Positions 1 to 6,302 of a DNA stretch of 7,534 bases are shown piece after piece. The notes beneath the pieces were generated by a model, which saw only the letters and a program-made list of their open reading frames with translations, was not told the origin of the DNA and did not search any database. The stretch covers positions 1 to 7,534 of the forward strand of contig CAIXSC010000705.1 of NCBI GenBank assembly GCA_903921945.1, read 5' to 3'. The stretch comes from an uncultured Planctomycetaceae bacterium (GTDB lineage Bacteria > Planctomycetota > Planctomycetia > Pirellulales > Pirellulaceae). Within the stretch, counting starts at the first letter, position 1, and each line of letters opens with the position of its first letter. Position numbers and translations under genes: made by a program.

Positions 1-57
1 CCACCGAGATCTACACAGGCGAAGACACTCTTTCCCTACACGACGCTCTTCCGATCT
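1..57 (+). other. Illumina P5 / TruSeq Read-1 adapter (artefact)
   Basis: This stretch is not biological. Bases 1-16 (ccaccgagatctacac) are the end of the P5 flow-cell oligo, bases 17-24 (aggcgaag) match an 8-base i5 index from the TruSeq HT set (D505, from memory), and bases 25-57 are the Read-1 sequencing primer site, ending in gctcttccgatct. Genomic sequence begins at about base 58. An exact match over the whole span cannot be chance. It marks the end of an assembled contig whose reads were not adapter-trimmed. Confidence 0.98.
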
Positions 58-231
58 CACTGTCGCGGCAAATCCAGTGGACGAACTTCTTTTTGATAGG
101 CATCGATCTAAACGCTGTAGACCGCACCCACGCAGTCGATCACGCAAGGTGGCCGGGACCGCTAGTTGAATAAAACGAAACACTCGTGAGCTGAGCAAGA
201 ATTTTAAGGCGTGATAGACTGTTTCAGCTTA

Positions 232-254
232 GTCGTCTTGTATCGAAAGACGAC
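232..254. repeat. Perfect 8-bp inverted repeat (hairpin)
   Basis: The arms gtcgtctt (232-239) and aagacgac (247-254) are perfectly complementary around a 7-base loop. No T-run follows on the plus strand and no A-run precedes it, so it is not an obvious intrinsic terminator. It could be an RNA hairpin or a protein-binding site. Role unknown. Confidence 0.5.
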
Positions 255-299
255 GCAAGCATTCCCGACACCTCTGTTCCGGCAATGATTTCCACTACG

Positions 300-322
300 A
301 TTCGAACGCACCTAGTTCGAAT
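300..322. repeat. Perfect 8-bp inverted repeat around gcaccta
   Basis: The arm attcgaac (300-307) and its reverse complement gttcgaat (315-322) flank a 7-base spacer. The right arm is also the T-loop-like start of the tRNA-end-like sequence at 315-334, so the symmetry and the tRNA resemblance share bases. Such an arrangement can occur at a recombinase attachment site, but no integrase is visible in the window. Confidence 0.45.
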
Positions 323-334
323 CCTGCACCTCCA
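315..334 (+). other. tRNA 3'-end-like fragment
   Basis: The 20 bases from 315 to 334 read like the T-loop, T-stem 3' strand and acceptor 3' strand of a bacterial tRNA. They run gttcgaat, then cctgc, then acctcca. The same gttcgaatcctg string occurs in the real tRNA-Ser nearby on the other strand. The end resembles that of tRNA-Ala genes that finish in CACCTCCA. No matching 5' acceptor strand (tggaggt) or anticodon arm is present upstream, and the 5' half of the T-stem does not pair, so this is not a functional tRNA. It may be an attachment-site remnant or a decayed tRNA; coincidence is possible. Confidence 0.35.
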
Positions 335-501
335 CGACAAAACCACATGTTGTCCCTGGAAAAATGAGGGTTCGGGGACGACTCTGGCGACTCACTAGAC
401 GACTCACCAGGGTCCAAGGCAGCGCACAAGACGACGCAGCACCTGCAGGCATGGACATGCATGGATAGGCAGGAAAGCCAAAGCAATTGGCCGGAAATGC
501 G

Positions 502-528
502 AAAAACCCTGGGAAAACCAGGGTTTTT
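502..528 (-). terminator. Rho-independent terminator after tRNA-Ser (bidirectional form)
   Basis: The arms aaaaaccctgg (502-512) and ccagggttttt (518-528) pair perfectly around the 5-base loop gaaaa. The core is a 6-bp GC-rich stem and the flanking A and T runs supply a U-tail in either direction. On the minus strand it begins three bases past the tRNA-Ser 3' end (base 532), which is where a tRNA terminator is expected. It would also stop any plus-strand transcript coming from the left flank. Confidence 0.9.
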
Positions 529-531
529 AAG

Positions 532-620
532 CGGAGAGGACAGGATTCGAACCTGCGGTAAGGAGTTAACCCTACGCCGAATTAGCAATCCGGTGCTTTA
601 GACCACTCAGCCACCTCTCC
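532..620 (-). tRNA. tRNA-Ser (anticodon GCU)
   Basis: Read on the minus strand, the 89 bases fold as a class II tRNA. The acceptor strands GGAGAGG and CCTCTCC pair over 7 bp, with discriminator G. The D arm contains GAGTGG and TAAAGC. The anticodon stem CCGGA/TTCGG encloses the loop TTGCTAA, giving anticodon GCU, which reads AGC and AGU serine codons. A long variable arm (GTAGGG...CCTTAC) is the serine hallmark. The T arm holds the loop TTCGAAT. The terminal CCA is not encoded and must be added by the CCA-adding enzyme. A strong terminator follows directly. Confidence 0.97.
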
Positions 621-641
621 GGATCAACAACCGACATCTGG

Positions 642-670
642 ATTCTGACCGACGCGGCGAGTTTTCGCAA
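642..670 (-). promoter_or_regulatory. Possible sigma-70-type promoter of tRNA-Ser
   Basis: On the minus strand, TTGCGA (670-665) and CAGAAT (647-642) are separated by exactly 17 bases. Each matches the -35 or -10 consensus at 4 of 6 positions. The -10 box ends 21 bases before the tRNA 5' end, a reasonable distance for a short leader removed by RNase P. Planctomycete promoters are poorly defined, so this is a candidate only. Confidence 0.35.
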
Positions 671-790
671 GTCCTACCGCGATCTTCTCCCGGTTCGTCC
701 TCGTGGATCCGCCGCTCGCACTGTGACAGCCGGATCTCCCACGGAATGGCTCATGGCCGCGTGGACTGCCGTTTGAGGTCCAACCCACCG

Positions 791-3700
791 CTAGGGCAGC
801 GGCTGGGTCGAGCGGAGGTACGCGAACAGGTCCCGGACCTGCTGCTCGCTCAAATCCTTCAACAGCCCCTCGGGCATCAGCGACACGGGCACCGCCTTCA
901 AGTCCTCCAGGTCGGCTCGCGGCAACACCGTGGTTTGGCCGTCCGGGCCTCGCAGCGTGACGACTTGCGCGTCCTGGTCGCTGATGAAGCCGTTGAGCGT
1001 CCGGCCGTCGCCCGTGATGGCGACGTAGTTCTCGAATCCCTCGCGGATCTCCGCGCTCGGATTCACCACGTTGAGCAACATGCGGCGCAGATCGTCGCGT
1101 TTGTACGAGGTCAACTCGGGGCCGATCCGCCCGCCTTCCTCGAACAGCCGATGGCACTTGCCGCAACTGGCGTTGTAGAGCTGCTTGCCGTTGTACGGGT
1201 TGCCTGATCCGGCCAAGATCGCGTCATGAAGCCGGTCCACCTGGGCCCGCATCTCGCCGGTTGTGGCCCCTTGCACTTCGCCGAACAGTTCGCGGACGCG
1301 GGCGGCGACCTGGGCGTCGGGACGCAGCACCAGTTTCTTCACGTCGGCGGCGGCCAGCGAGTCGCGGGGAACGCGGCCGTCGGCGACGGCGTCGAGCAAC
1401 GCCAACGTCCACGGTTTGCGAGCGGCCAGGACGCTGACGGCGGCTGCCTGAGCGTCCCGGGGCCAGCGGGCGTGCGATTCGACCAGCTTCCGAGCGACTT
1501 GCGGGTCATCGTACGCTTGCAAAGCGGTCAGGGTGGCAAGCCGCAGTGGTTCGTCGCCCGCTTTGTCGACCAATGCGAGGAGCGTTGGCAAAGCCGTCGG
1601 GCGGACCACTTGTCCGAAGACTTCGACGAGCTGCCGCCTCAGTTTGCTGTCCGCCTTCGGGTCTCCGAGCAACTTCAGGGCGTCTTGAACCGCTGGCTCG
1701 TCGCCCTGTCGCAAACGCAGCGGCAGCGACGCGCCGCCCGATTTGGCGATCGCCGCCGCCAGCTCGTTGGGAAGGCCGGCGAGCGACCGGCCCTGATACG
1801 CCTCTTCGAAGCCGGCCATCAGCGCCTTGCGGCTCTCGTCGTCCGGCGCCAGCTCGAGCAGCCGCGCGCAGACCAACAAATCTTTGCGGGCTCCCGTCGC
1901 GGCATACCGTCTCATCAGGCGTTGCGTGATGTGCTTGCGCGCCAGTGGCTGCCGCCACACGGCCGGGTCGGAGAACAGCGACAAGATGGCGTCTCGGGAC
2001 GATTCCGCGTGCGTCTCGATCGCCCACCAGAGCAACAACGGCACATGGATGTCGTCGACGTCCTCGCTGCGTGAAAGCAGCGGCCGCACGATGGCCAGCG
2101 CGTCGGCGGCGGGCAAGCGCCGCGCGGTGGCCGCCAACTGGCTGCGGACGGCGACTTCCGGATCGCGATACGCGAGTTCCGCCAGCTTCTCCCGTTCCGC
2201 CGGCGTCACCGTGTTCTGATCGCCGAGCAGCCGCGCGGTCCACAGGCGGACATACGGATCGTCGTGGTCGAGGGCGCGCAAAGCCGTTGCTTCGTCCAGC
2301 CCGCCCGCGCGATTCAACGCCCAGAGCGTTTCGAGCGCGGTTTGGCCACGGGCCTTGGAAAGTTCCTCGCGGAGGAATGCGGCGAGCGGGGCCGATGGAC
2401 TAGCGGCAACCGCGTCGGCGAGCACTCGCAGAGCGGCTTGACGCTGCCAGCGATCGTCGCTGCGCAAACCGGCGAGCGCTGGAGCGAAACGAGTGGCGGC
2501 GGCGGCCGGAGTCGCAGGGGCGGCCGGTGGCGGCTGGTCCGGTTTGGACGCCGTGGTTTTGGACACCGTGGTTTTGGACGCCGTGGTTTTGGACGCCGTG
2601 GTTTTGGACGCCGTGGTTTTGGACACCGTGGTATCGCCGAGTGCGACCTTCGCGCCGGAGCGACCGCCCTTCGCCTTCAAGCGGTAGACGCGGCCGGAAC
2701 CTTTATCGATGCGGCCCTGGTAATGGCTCGCGTGATCGATCCGCTGCTCGTAGAGGTCGGCCACATACAGTCCGCCATCGGGCCCAGCCTTGATGTCCAC
2801 GGGACGAAACCAGGAATCGGTGGTCGTCAGGGCGTAGCCCAGATCGCGAGTCTTGAACGAGGAACGGTCGGGCTGGAAATCGCTAAAAACCACGCGTCCT
2901 TGCAGCGGCTCGACGCCGAACAGCTTGCCATGATAGGCCGCCGGAAGCGCCGTTTCTTCGTAAATGACGAAGGTGTGGGTGAACCGCGGCACGCTATGGT
3001 GGGCCATTTGCGGAAAGTAACCGAACGAATACGGGTTGCTTAGCGCGCCATGCTTCCCGAACCCCTTTTGAAAGTAGCCGCCCTGAACGTAATGGAAACC
3101 GCGGGTGTCGCCGCCGTTATGGCCCGAGTAGATGCGGCCCTTAGCGTCGATTTCGGCGCCAAACGTGTTGCCGCCGCCTTCGGCGAAAACCTCGTAAATC
3201 CGCCGTCCCGGATGGTACCGCCATATCAGTTGGCCCATCGAGTGGACCGGCGACTCTTTCGACCCGGGACGTTTCACATCGCCGCTGACCGTGCTTCCCT
3301 GGCCTCCGTATAGCCAGCCGTCCGGCCCCCAACACAGGCTGTTGGCGATCGAGTGCGAATCTTCGAGCCAGAACCCTTCAAGATGCACTTCCGGATCGCC
3401 ATCGGGCAGGTCGTCGCCATTGCGATCGGGATAGAACAATAAATAGGGCGGATTGAGCACCCAGACGCCGCCCAGTCCGACGGCGCACGATGAAACCAAA
3501 CTCAGTCCTTCCACGAAGGTCTTGTGCTGGTCGAAGCGACCGTCGCCGTCGGTGTCTTCGTGGATCGTGATCCGATCCTCGCCACGGAAGTGCTTGGGTG
3601 GTGGCGGCGGCACGCGGTCGTAGACGGCCCGCAGGAATTTGTCGCGGCTGACCATCTTCAAGCCGGCCGGATTCGGATACTGACGGAATTCAACGACCCA

Positions 3701-4501
3701 CAGACGGCCTCGTGTATCCCACGAAAGCTGCAACGGCTGCCCAATGTCCGGCTCGGAAAGAACCAGCTCCACCGACAAGTCGGCTGGAGTTTGGAACCGT
3801 CGAAGCGATTCAGCCGGCGTTAGCGGACCGGCCTCATCGGCGAGTTTCTTGAGGGTGCGGTTGATCTCCGCCGCCGGTTGCCAACTCGCGAATCGCGATT
3901 CGGAGGGCGGGTCGGTCGCGTCGAGTCCGGCGGCCCAGCCATCGCGGTCGCCAGCCCGGGTTTGCCAAGGGCCCGCCATCCGCGCGGCCTCGGTTCCCAC
4001 GAACAGCGCCGGGGCGGCAACATTGAAACCTGTCCGTCGATCCGATTCCTGATAGATGCGAATGGCGACGACATTCAACCGGCCGGGACGTAGTACTCGA
4101 GCGGGCACCGCGAACTTTTCCGGATCGCCCAAGCCGGACCGGTACTGCGGCGCAAAGCCGCCTTGGCTGCCGACCTTTTCGCCGTTAACGAACAGTTCCC
4201 GCGCGTCGTCGGCCGCTTCCACAAACAGCTCGCCGGGCTTTCCCTCGGCGGACGCTGGCAATTCGACCCAGGCCCGGTACCAGAAAATGCCGCTTCCCGG
4301 CGCGTTTTTCCAAACATCGGGAATCTTGACGGTCTTCACGGGCGTGTCCGCCGTCGCCGAGGAGGCCGTTGCGGCTGGTTGGGCACGCGTGGGAGTCGTG
4401 TTGGCGAGGGTCGCCACAAGGAGCGAAGTCGCAATCAGTGAAGACGTAATCAGCGAGTTCGCGGGCATGGCTATCGGAACGGCGGTTGGCCGAGTCGACA
4501 T
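791..4501 (-). CDS. Secreted PVC-type membrane-bound dehydrogenase / heme-binding protein with HEAT-like repeats
   Basis: Product of about 1236 aa. A hydrophobic segment at residues 16-33 and a TRA|Q site near residue 40 suggest Sec export. Residues ~63-172 look like a galactose-binding-like jelly roll (WYRAWVELP, then LFVNGEKVG). Residues ~236-608 are the beta-propeller of the Pirellula/Verrucomicrobium dehydrogenase type, with likely calcium loops DTDGDGRFD (316-324) and DRNGDDLPDGD (359-369). A TT(A/V)SK repeat and Pro/Ala linker (~624-670) leads to HEAT-like helices (~675-1080). The C-terminal ~130 residues are a c-type heme domain with CGKCH at 1113-1117 and Met1209 in SLMPEG as probable distal ligand. 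The family is inferred to oxidise extracytoplasmic substrates, perhaps sugars; the substrate here is unknown. A GTG 105 bases further upstream (4606) would extend the frame, but that extension is Arg/Pro-rich and hides the signal peptide, so I chose the ATG at 4501 with its GGAG site. Confidence 0.93.
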   Translation of the reverse strand: MSTRPTAVPIAMPANSLITSSLIATSLLVATLANTTPTRAQPAATASSATADTPVKTVKIPDVWKNAPGSGIFWYRAWVELPASAEGKPGELFVEAADDARELFVNGEKVGSQGGFAPQYRSGLGDPEKFAVPARVLRPGRLNVVAIRIYQESDRRTGFNVAAPALFVGTEAARMAGPWQTRAGDRDGWAAGLDATDPPSESRFASWQPAAEINRTLKKLADEAGPLTPAESLRRFQTPADLSVELVLSEPDIGQPLQLSWDTRGRLWVVEFRQYPNPAGLKMVSRDKFLRAVYDRVPPPPPKHFRGEDRITIHEDTDGDGRFDQHKTFVEGLSLVSSCAVGLGGVWVLNPPYLLFYPDRNGDDLPDGDPEVHLEGFWLEDSHSIANSLCWGPDGWLYGGQGSTVSGDVKRPGSKESPVHSMGQLIWRYHPGRRIYEVFAEGGGNTFGAEIDAKGRIYSGHNGGDTRGFHYVQGGYFQKGFGKHGALSNPYSFGYFPQMAHHSVPRFTHTFVIYEETALPAAYHGKLFGVEPLQGRVVFSDFQPDRSSFKTRDLGYALTTTDSWFRPVDIKAGPDGGLYVADLYEQRIDHASHYQGRIDKGSGRVYRLKAKGGRSGAKVALGDTTVSKTTASKTTASKTTASKTTVSKTTASKPDQPPPAAPATPAAAATRFAPALAGLRSDDRWQRQAALRVLADAVAASPSAPLAAFLREELSKARGQTALETLWALNRAGGLDEATALRALDHDDPYVRLWTARLLGDQNTVTPAEREKLAELAYRDPEVAVRSQLAATARRLPAADALAIVRPLLSRSEDVDDIHVPLLLWWAIETHAESSRDAILSLFSDPAVWRQPLARKHITQRLMRRYAATGARKDLLVCARLLELAPDDESRKALMAGFEEAYQGRSLAGLPNELAAAIAKSGGASLPLRLRQGDEPAVQDALKLLGDPKADSKLRRQLVEVFGQVVRPTALPTLLALVDKAGDEPLRLATLTALQAYDDPQVARKLVESHARWPRDAQAAAVSVLAARKPWTLALLDAVADGRVPRDSLAAADVKKLVLRPDAQVAARVRELFGEVQGATTGEMRAQVDRLHDAILAGSGNPYNGKQLYNASCGKCHRLFEEGGRIGPELTSYKRDDLRRMLLNVVNPSAEIREGFENYVAITGDGRTLNGFISDQDAQVVTLRGPDGQTTVLPRADLEDLKAVPVSLMPEGLLKDLSEQQVRDLFAYLRSTQPLP
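2542..2631. repeat. 15-bp tandem repeat, six copies, inside the cytochrome gene
   Basis: Six head-to-tail copies of ttttggacgccgtgg (plus-strand sense) start at 2542, 2557, 2572, 2587, 2602 and 2617. The only differences are a g for t at the first base of the 2542 copy and an a for g (acaccg for acgccg) in the 2557 and 2617 copies. The period is five codons, so the array encodes six TT(A/V)SK units on the minus strand, in protein order V-A-A-A-V-A. It sits between the beta-propeller and the HEAT-like region and forms a flexible, Thr/Ser/Lys-rich linker. Near-identity at the DNA level points to recent slippage or unequal recombination. Confidence 0.95.
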
Positions 4502-4637
4502 AAAAAAGGCTCCGCAGGAAGGAACGGGGACCGCGCGAACGGGGTGGGCGCGCGGCAAAGGCCGCGGGGCGAGGCGGCGACGCCGCGACGCGTCGCATTT
4601 TGGCACGAAGCGGGCGTAGCGTCCAGAACGAGCGGCG
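4502..4637. other. Intergenic gap with GC-rich palindromes between lipoprotein and cytochrome genes
   Basis: The gap is very GC-rich. It holds a perfect 12-base palindrome, gcgacgcgtcgc (4585-4596), directly beside a 6-bp inverted repeat, gcggcg-a-cgccgc (4574-4586), with which it shares two bases. On the minus strand (the direction of transcription) no U-run follows, so this is not a standard terminator. It could be an attenuating hairpin, an operator, or an mRNA-stabilising element between two cistrons. I see no clear -35/-10 pair here. Confidence 0.5.
4510..4513 (-). promoter_or_regulatory. Ribosome binding site GGAG deciding the cytochrome start
   Basis: On the minus strand GGAG (4513-4510) lies 8 bases before the ATG at 4501, with a spacer of two C and six T. 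Neither the GTG 105 bases upstream (4606) nor the ATG at 4468 has a comparable site. The one at 4468 would also shorten the signal peptide's N-region. Confidence 0.6.
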
Positions 4638-5642
4638 TTACCAGAAACCGCGGTAACGCGAACGCACGTTCGAGGTGTTTGTGTTCGGCCGGTAGACGTC
4701 GGGCCGGGGCGGCGCCGAGAGCGGCGCGGAGAGCGGTGTGTTGGAAGGGGCCGGGCCGGCGGAGGGGCTCGCGGGCGACTCGAGGCGACTAACGGGCAGG
4801 TTCCGCGGATCGGCGATATTCACGAGTGGATAGCCTTCCATTTGGGGAAGCGTCCACAGCTGGGCCGGGTTGCCGTCGAGCTGATTGATGCGGAAGTTCC
4901 GCACATTGATGGTGAAGTTCAGTTGCGCGGCGGGCAGTCGCAATTCGAGCCGGTGCGGCAATGAAACGCCCGCCTCGGGATAATGGCGATGGTCGGAGGC
5001 GAGCGCGGTGGCGATGTTGCGGCCAGCCGTGTCAAAGAGTCGCTGTTCGAGCACCCAGCCGTGCCGATCGTGAACGACGATCACGCGCGTCAAGTCGCCT
5101 TCCGGGGCCGGGACTCGTGTGCGGATCTCCACCTTGCGGTCGCCGAGGTCGCGGGGCGCGTCGTAGGCGGCGAGCGGATCGAGTTGGAGCAATCCGAACG
5201 AGTCGACGACGAGCGAGGGATCGAGTGGAAACAGTTGCCGCGCGGGACTGTTCGCGAATTGGTCGTGCCGCGCATAAAACACACCCGGCTCGGGGCTGTG
5301 CTTGACCCACATCCAGAACAGTTCCTCGTTGCTGCCCACGTCCAGCTCGGGGCCGATGAGCGAAGCCCGCAAGCGGAACCGCTGGGGACGTTCGAAGGCC
5401 AGGTTCGCTCGCAGCGGCGGAAAGCCGGCGGCGGTGACGGTCGCGCTATCGGTGGAAAGCTGCCGAATGGGAGCCGAATTGGAGTTGACGGCGCGGACGA
5501 TATCGTCGGCGGTGGGCGGCGCGGTGAAGACGACGGGCGCGGGGGGGGCCCAAGGCATCCGCGCGCCCGGAAGCCAGCGGCATCCACTGCTCGCGGCCAC
5601 TGCGGAGGCGAGCGCCAGCATCAGCATTAGACGTCGGTACAC
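4638..5642 (-). CDS. Lipoprotein, LolA/LolB-like (planctomycete family)
   Basis: 334 aa. The N-terminus MYRRLMLMLALASAVAASSG followed by Cys21 is a type II signal peptide. The lipobox is loose (Ser-Ser-Gly-Cys, with Ser instead of Leu at -3), so lipidation is likely but not certain. Residues ~44-275 are beta-rich and resemble the LolA/LolB/LppX half-barrel that binds lipid acyl chains; the motif GSNEELFWMWVK (103-114) is the most recognisable part. That family match is from pattern memory, not a search. The last ~50 residues are a Pro/Ser/Ala-rich tail ending in SRYRGFW and are probably disordered. It starts with GTG inside the end of the upstream gene (16-bp overlap), so the two are translationally coupled. 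A role in envelope lipid or lipoprotein handling is inferred only. Confidence 0.85.
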   Translation of the reverse strand: MYRRLMLMLALASAVAASSGCRWLPGARMPWAPPAPVVFTAPPTADDIVRAVNSNSAPIRQLSTDSATVTAAGFPPLRANLAFERPQRFRLRASLIGPELDVGSNEELFWMWVKHSPEPGVFYARHDQFANSPARQLFPLDPSLVVDSFGLLQLDPLAAYDAPRDLGDRKVEIRTRVPAPEGDLTRVIVVHDRHGWVLEQRLFDTAGRNIATALASDHRHYPEAGVSLPHRLELRLPAAQLNFTINVRNFRINQLDGNPAQLWTLPQMEGYPLVNIADPRNLPVSRLESPASPSAGPAPSNTPLSAPLSAPPRPDVYRPNTNTSNVRSRYRGFW

Positions 5643-6202
5643 GCGGCGTCTCCTGCGTCGAGCGGCAAGCCGACAGGCGAAGGGGCTTCGGCGGTTAGCC
5701 CTTCCGGTATGATGGAGGCGGCATCCCCGAAGAGCAGCTTGGACAATTCCGCCTGGATCTCCGCGATTCGCGGTTCGTCGGGCATGACGGCCACGAGCCG
5801 GCTTTCGGATTCATCCCGGGGGCATACGACCACCAACGTTTCTTCGCCCGCCGCGTCGACGAGCGTGTTTTCGAGCCGGATGACTCGACGGCGGATCAGC
5901 AACAGCGCCAGCACGTACCGCACATCCGCCTTGTCCGGCCGGTCCGCGAGGTACGCGAAATAATCGAGCATCACGTCGTTGGGCGCCCAGGCGACGCGCT
6001 CCTTCCCGCCATCGGGAACGCGGGAACGCCACCAGCCGAGCGACTGTTCGGACGGTCCGGGCCAGGCGGCCTCGGCGTAATCCAGCCGCACGACGTGCGC
6101 GCCGCGCGGCACGAGCGTCGAGTAGCACGGATCGCCGGGTTTCAATTCCCGGTCGGTGGCCGCGCAGCGCCGCGTGCAACGTTGAACGTCATAGTCAAGC
6201 AT
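5627..6202 (-). CDS. Conserved hypothetical protein with N-terminal Cys motif
   Basis: 191 aa, no signal peptide, probably cytoplasmic. The N-terminus has Cys9, Cys13 and Cys26 in a CxxxCxxTxRxLxPGxxC pattern, which could bind zinc; a fourth ligand is not obvious. The middle (residues ~67-130) reads ERVAWAPNDVMLDYFAYL followed by a basic segment with LLLIRRRVIRL, a mixed alpha/beta pattern. Residues ~142-158 form a likely helix, and the tail (161-191) is acidic and Pro/Ala-rich. The sequence has the feel of a planctomycete-restricted family that sits next to LolA-like lipoproteins, but I cannot name a domain. It is the first gene of the minus-strand group and overlaps the lipoprotein start. 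The ATG at 6202 has no clear Shine-Dalgarno site, and I see no in-frame ATG, GTG or TTG upstream. Confidence 0.82.
   Translation of the reverse strand: MLDYDVQRCTRRCAATDRELKPGDPCYSTLVPRGAHVVRLDYAEAAWPGPSEQSLGWWRSRVPDGGKERVAWAPNDVMLDYFAYLADRPDKADVRYVLALLLIRRRVIRLENTLVDAAGEETLVVVCPRDESESRLVAVMPDEPRIAEIQAELSKLLFGDAASIIPEGLTAEAPSPVGLPLDAGDAACTDV
5650..5654 (-). promoter_or_regulatory. Strong ribosome binding site AGGAG for the GTG-start lipoprotein
   Basis: On the minus strand AGGAG (5654-5650) is 7 bases before the GTG at 5642-5640, and lies within the last codons of the upstream gene. This supports the GTG start over the later ATG codons at residues 6 and 8, which lie too far from the site and would remove the positively charged N-region of the signal peptide. 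Confidence 0.75.
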
Positions 6203-6217
6203 GGCGGGAATGTCGTG

Positions 6218-6239
6218 GCGTCGCGCAACGTGGCGACGC
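6218..6239. repeat. Inverted repeat in the 5' leader of the three-gene group
   Basis: The arms gcgtcgc (6218-6224) and gcgacgc (6233-6239) are exactly complementary around an 8-base loop. The repeat lies 16 bases before the ATG at 6202, between it and the candidate promoter. A direct repeat cgtggcg (6214-6220 and 6229-6235) overlaps it. It could be an mRNA hairpin that modulates initiation, which would fit the missing Shine-Dalgarno site, or an operator. In DNA this GC-rich it may also be chance. Confidence 0.4.
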
Positions 6240-6273
6240 GGGAGCGAACAGACGGATCCATCGACGCGCGGCG

Positions 6274-6302
6274 ATCGTAGAGAGATCCTCCACCCGGCTC
6301 AA
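6274..6302 (-). promoter_or_regulatory. Candidate promoter for the three-gene group
   Basis: On the minus strand TTGAGC (6302-6297) and TACGAT (6279-6274) are exactly 17 bases apart. Each matches the sigma-70 consensus at 4 of 6 positions. Transcription would begin near 6267 and give a leader of about 65 bases containing the inverted repeat at 6218-6239. It is the best-spaced pair I found upstream of the first gene, but unproven. Confidence 0.35.

Larger units (their letters stand above)
58..501. other. Left flank without a convincing gene
   Basis: No reading frame here looks like a protein. The only long frame (minus strand, entering from the tRNA) is rich in Cys and Ser and crosses the terminator and the tRNA, so it is not a gene. 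Base composition is nearer 50% GC than the cytochrome block. The stretch contains a perfect 8-bp hairpin at 232-254, an 8-bp inverted repeat at 300-322, a tRNA-3'-end-like sequence at 315-334, and the six bases cgactc repeated at 379, 388 and 400, the last two copies extended to cgactcac. It could be ordinary intergenic DNA or the remains of a mobile-element junction. Confidence 0.6.

Noticed and set aside
58..337. Possible tmRNA (ssrA) ending near base 337
   Set aside because: The tRNA-like 3' end suggested it, but no tag reading frame ending in an ALAA-type sequence was found. The frame that ends in GCT TAG has stops just upstream, and the 5' acceptor half is absent. The adapter could have replaced the 5' end, so the idea is not fully excluded.
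295..588. 97-codon minus-strand frame at the left
   Set aside because: It runs through the tRNA-Ser gene and its terminator, and its Cys/Ser-rich composition is not protein-like.
621..790. Terminator for the cytochrome gene
   Set aside because: I looked for a hairpin with a U-run on the minus strand between the stop codon and the tRNA and found none. Transcription may end by Rho or run through to the terminator at 502-528.
2542..2631. CRISPR-like array or an FWTPW-repeat protein on the plus strand
   Set aside because: The repeats are contiguous without spacers and keep the reading frame of the minus-strand gene. The plus-strand FWTPW repeat is only the opposite-strand reading of the TT(A/V)SK array.
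1226..3043. Long plus-strand frames (1226-2074, 2264-3043 and others) opposite the cytochrome gene
   Set aside because: They are mirror frames of a high-GC coding sequence. The minus-strand product has clear domains and a heme motif, while these have no recognisable motif and are Arg/Gly/Ala-rich.
4502..4606. 35-residue N-terminal extension of the cytochrome from the GTG at 4606
   Set aside because: The extension is Arg/Pro-rich, would bury the signal peptide, and runs through the GC palindrome. The ATG at 4501 has a well-placed GGAG site.
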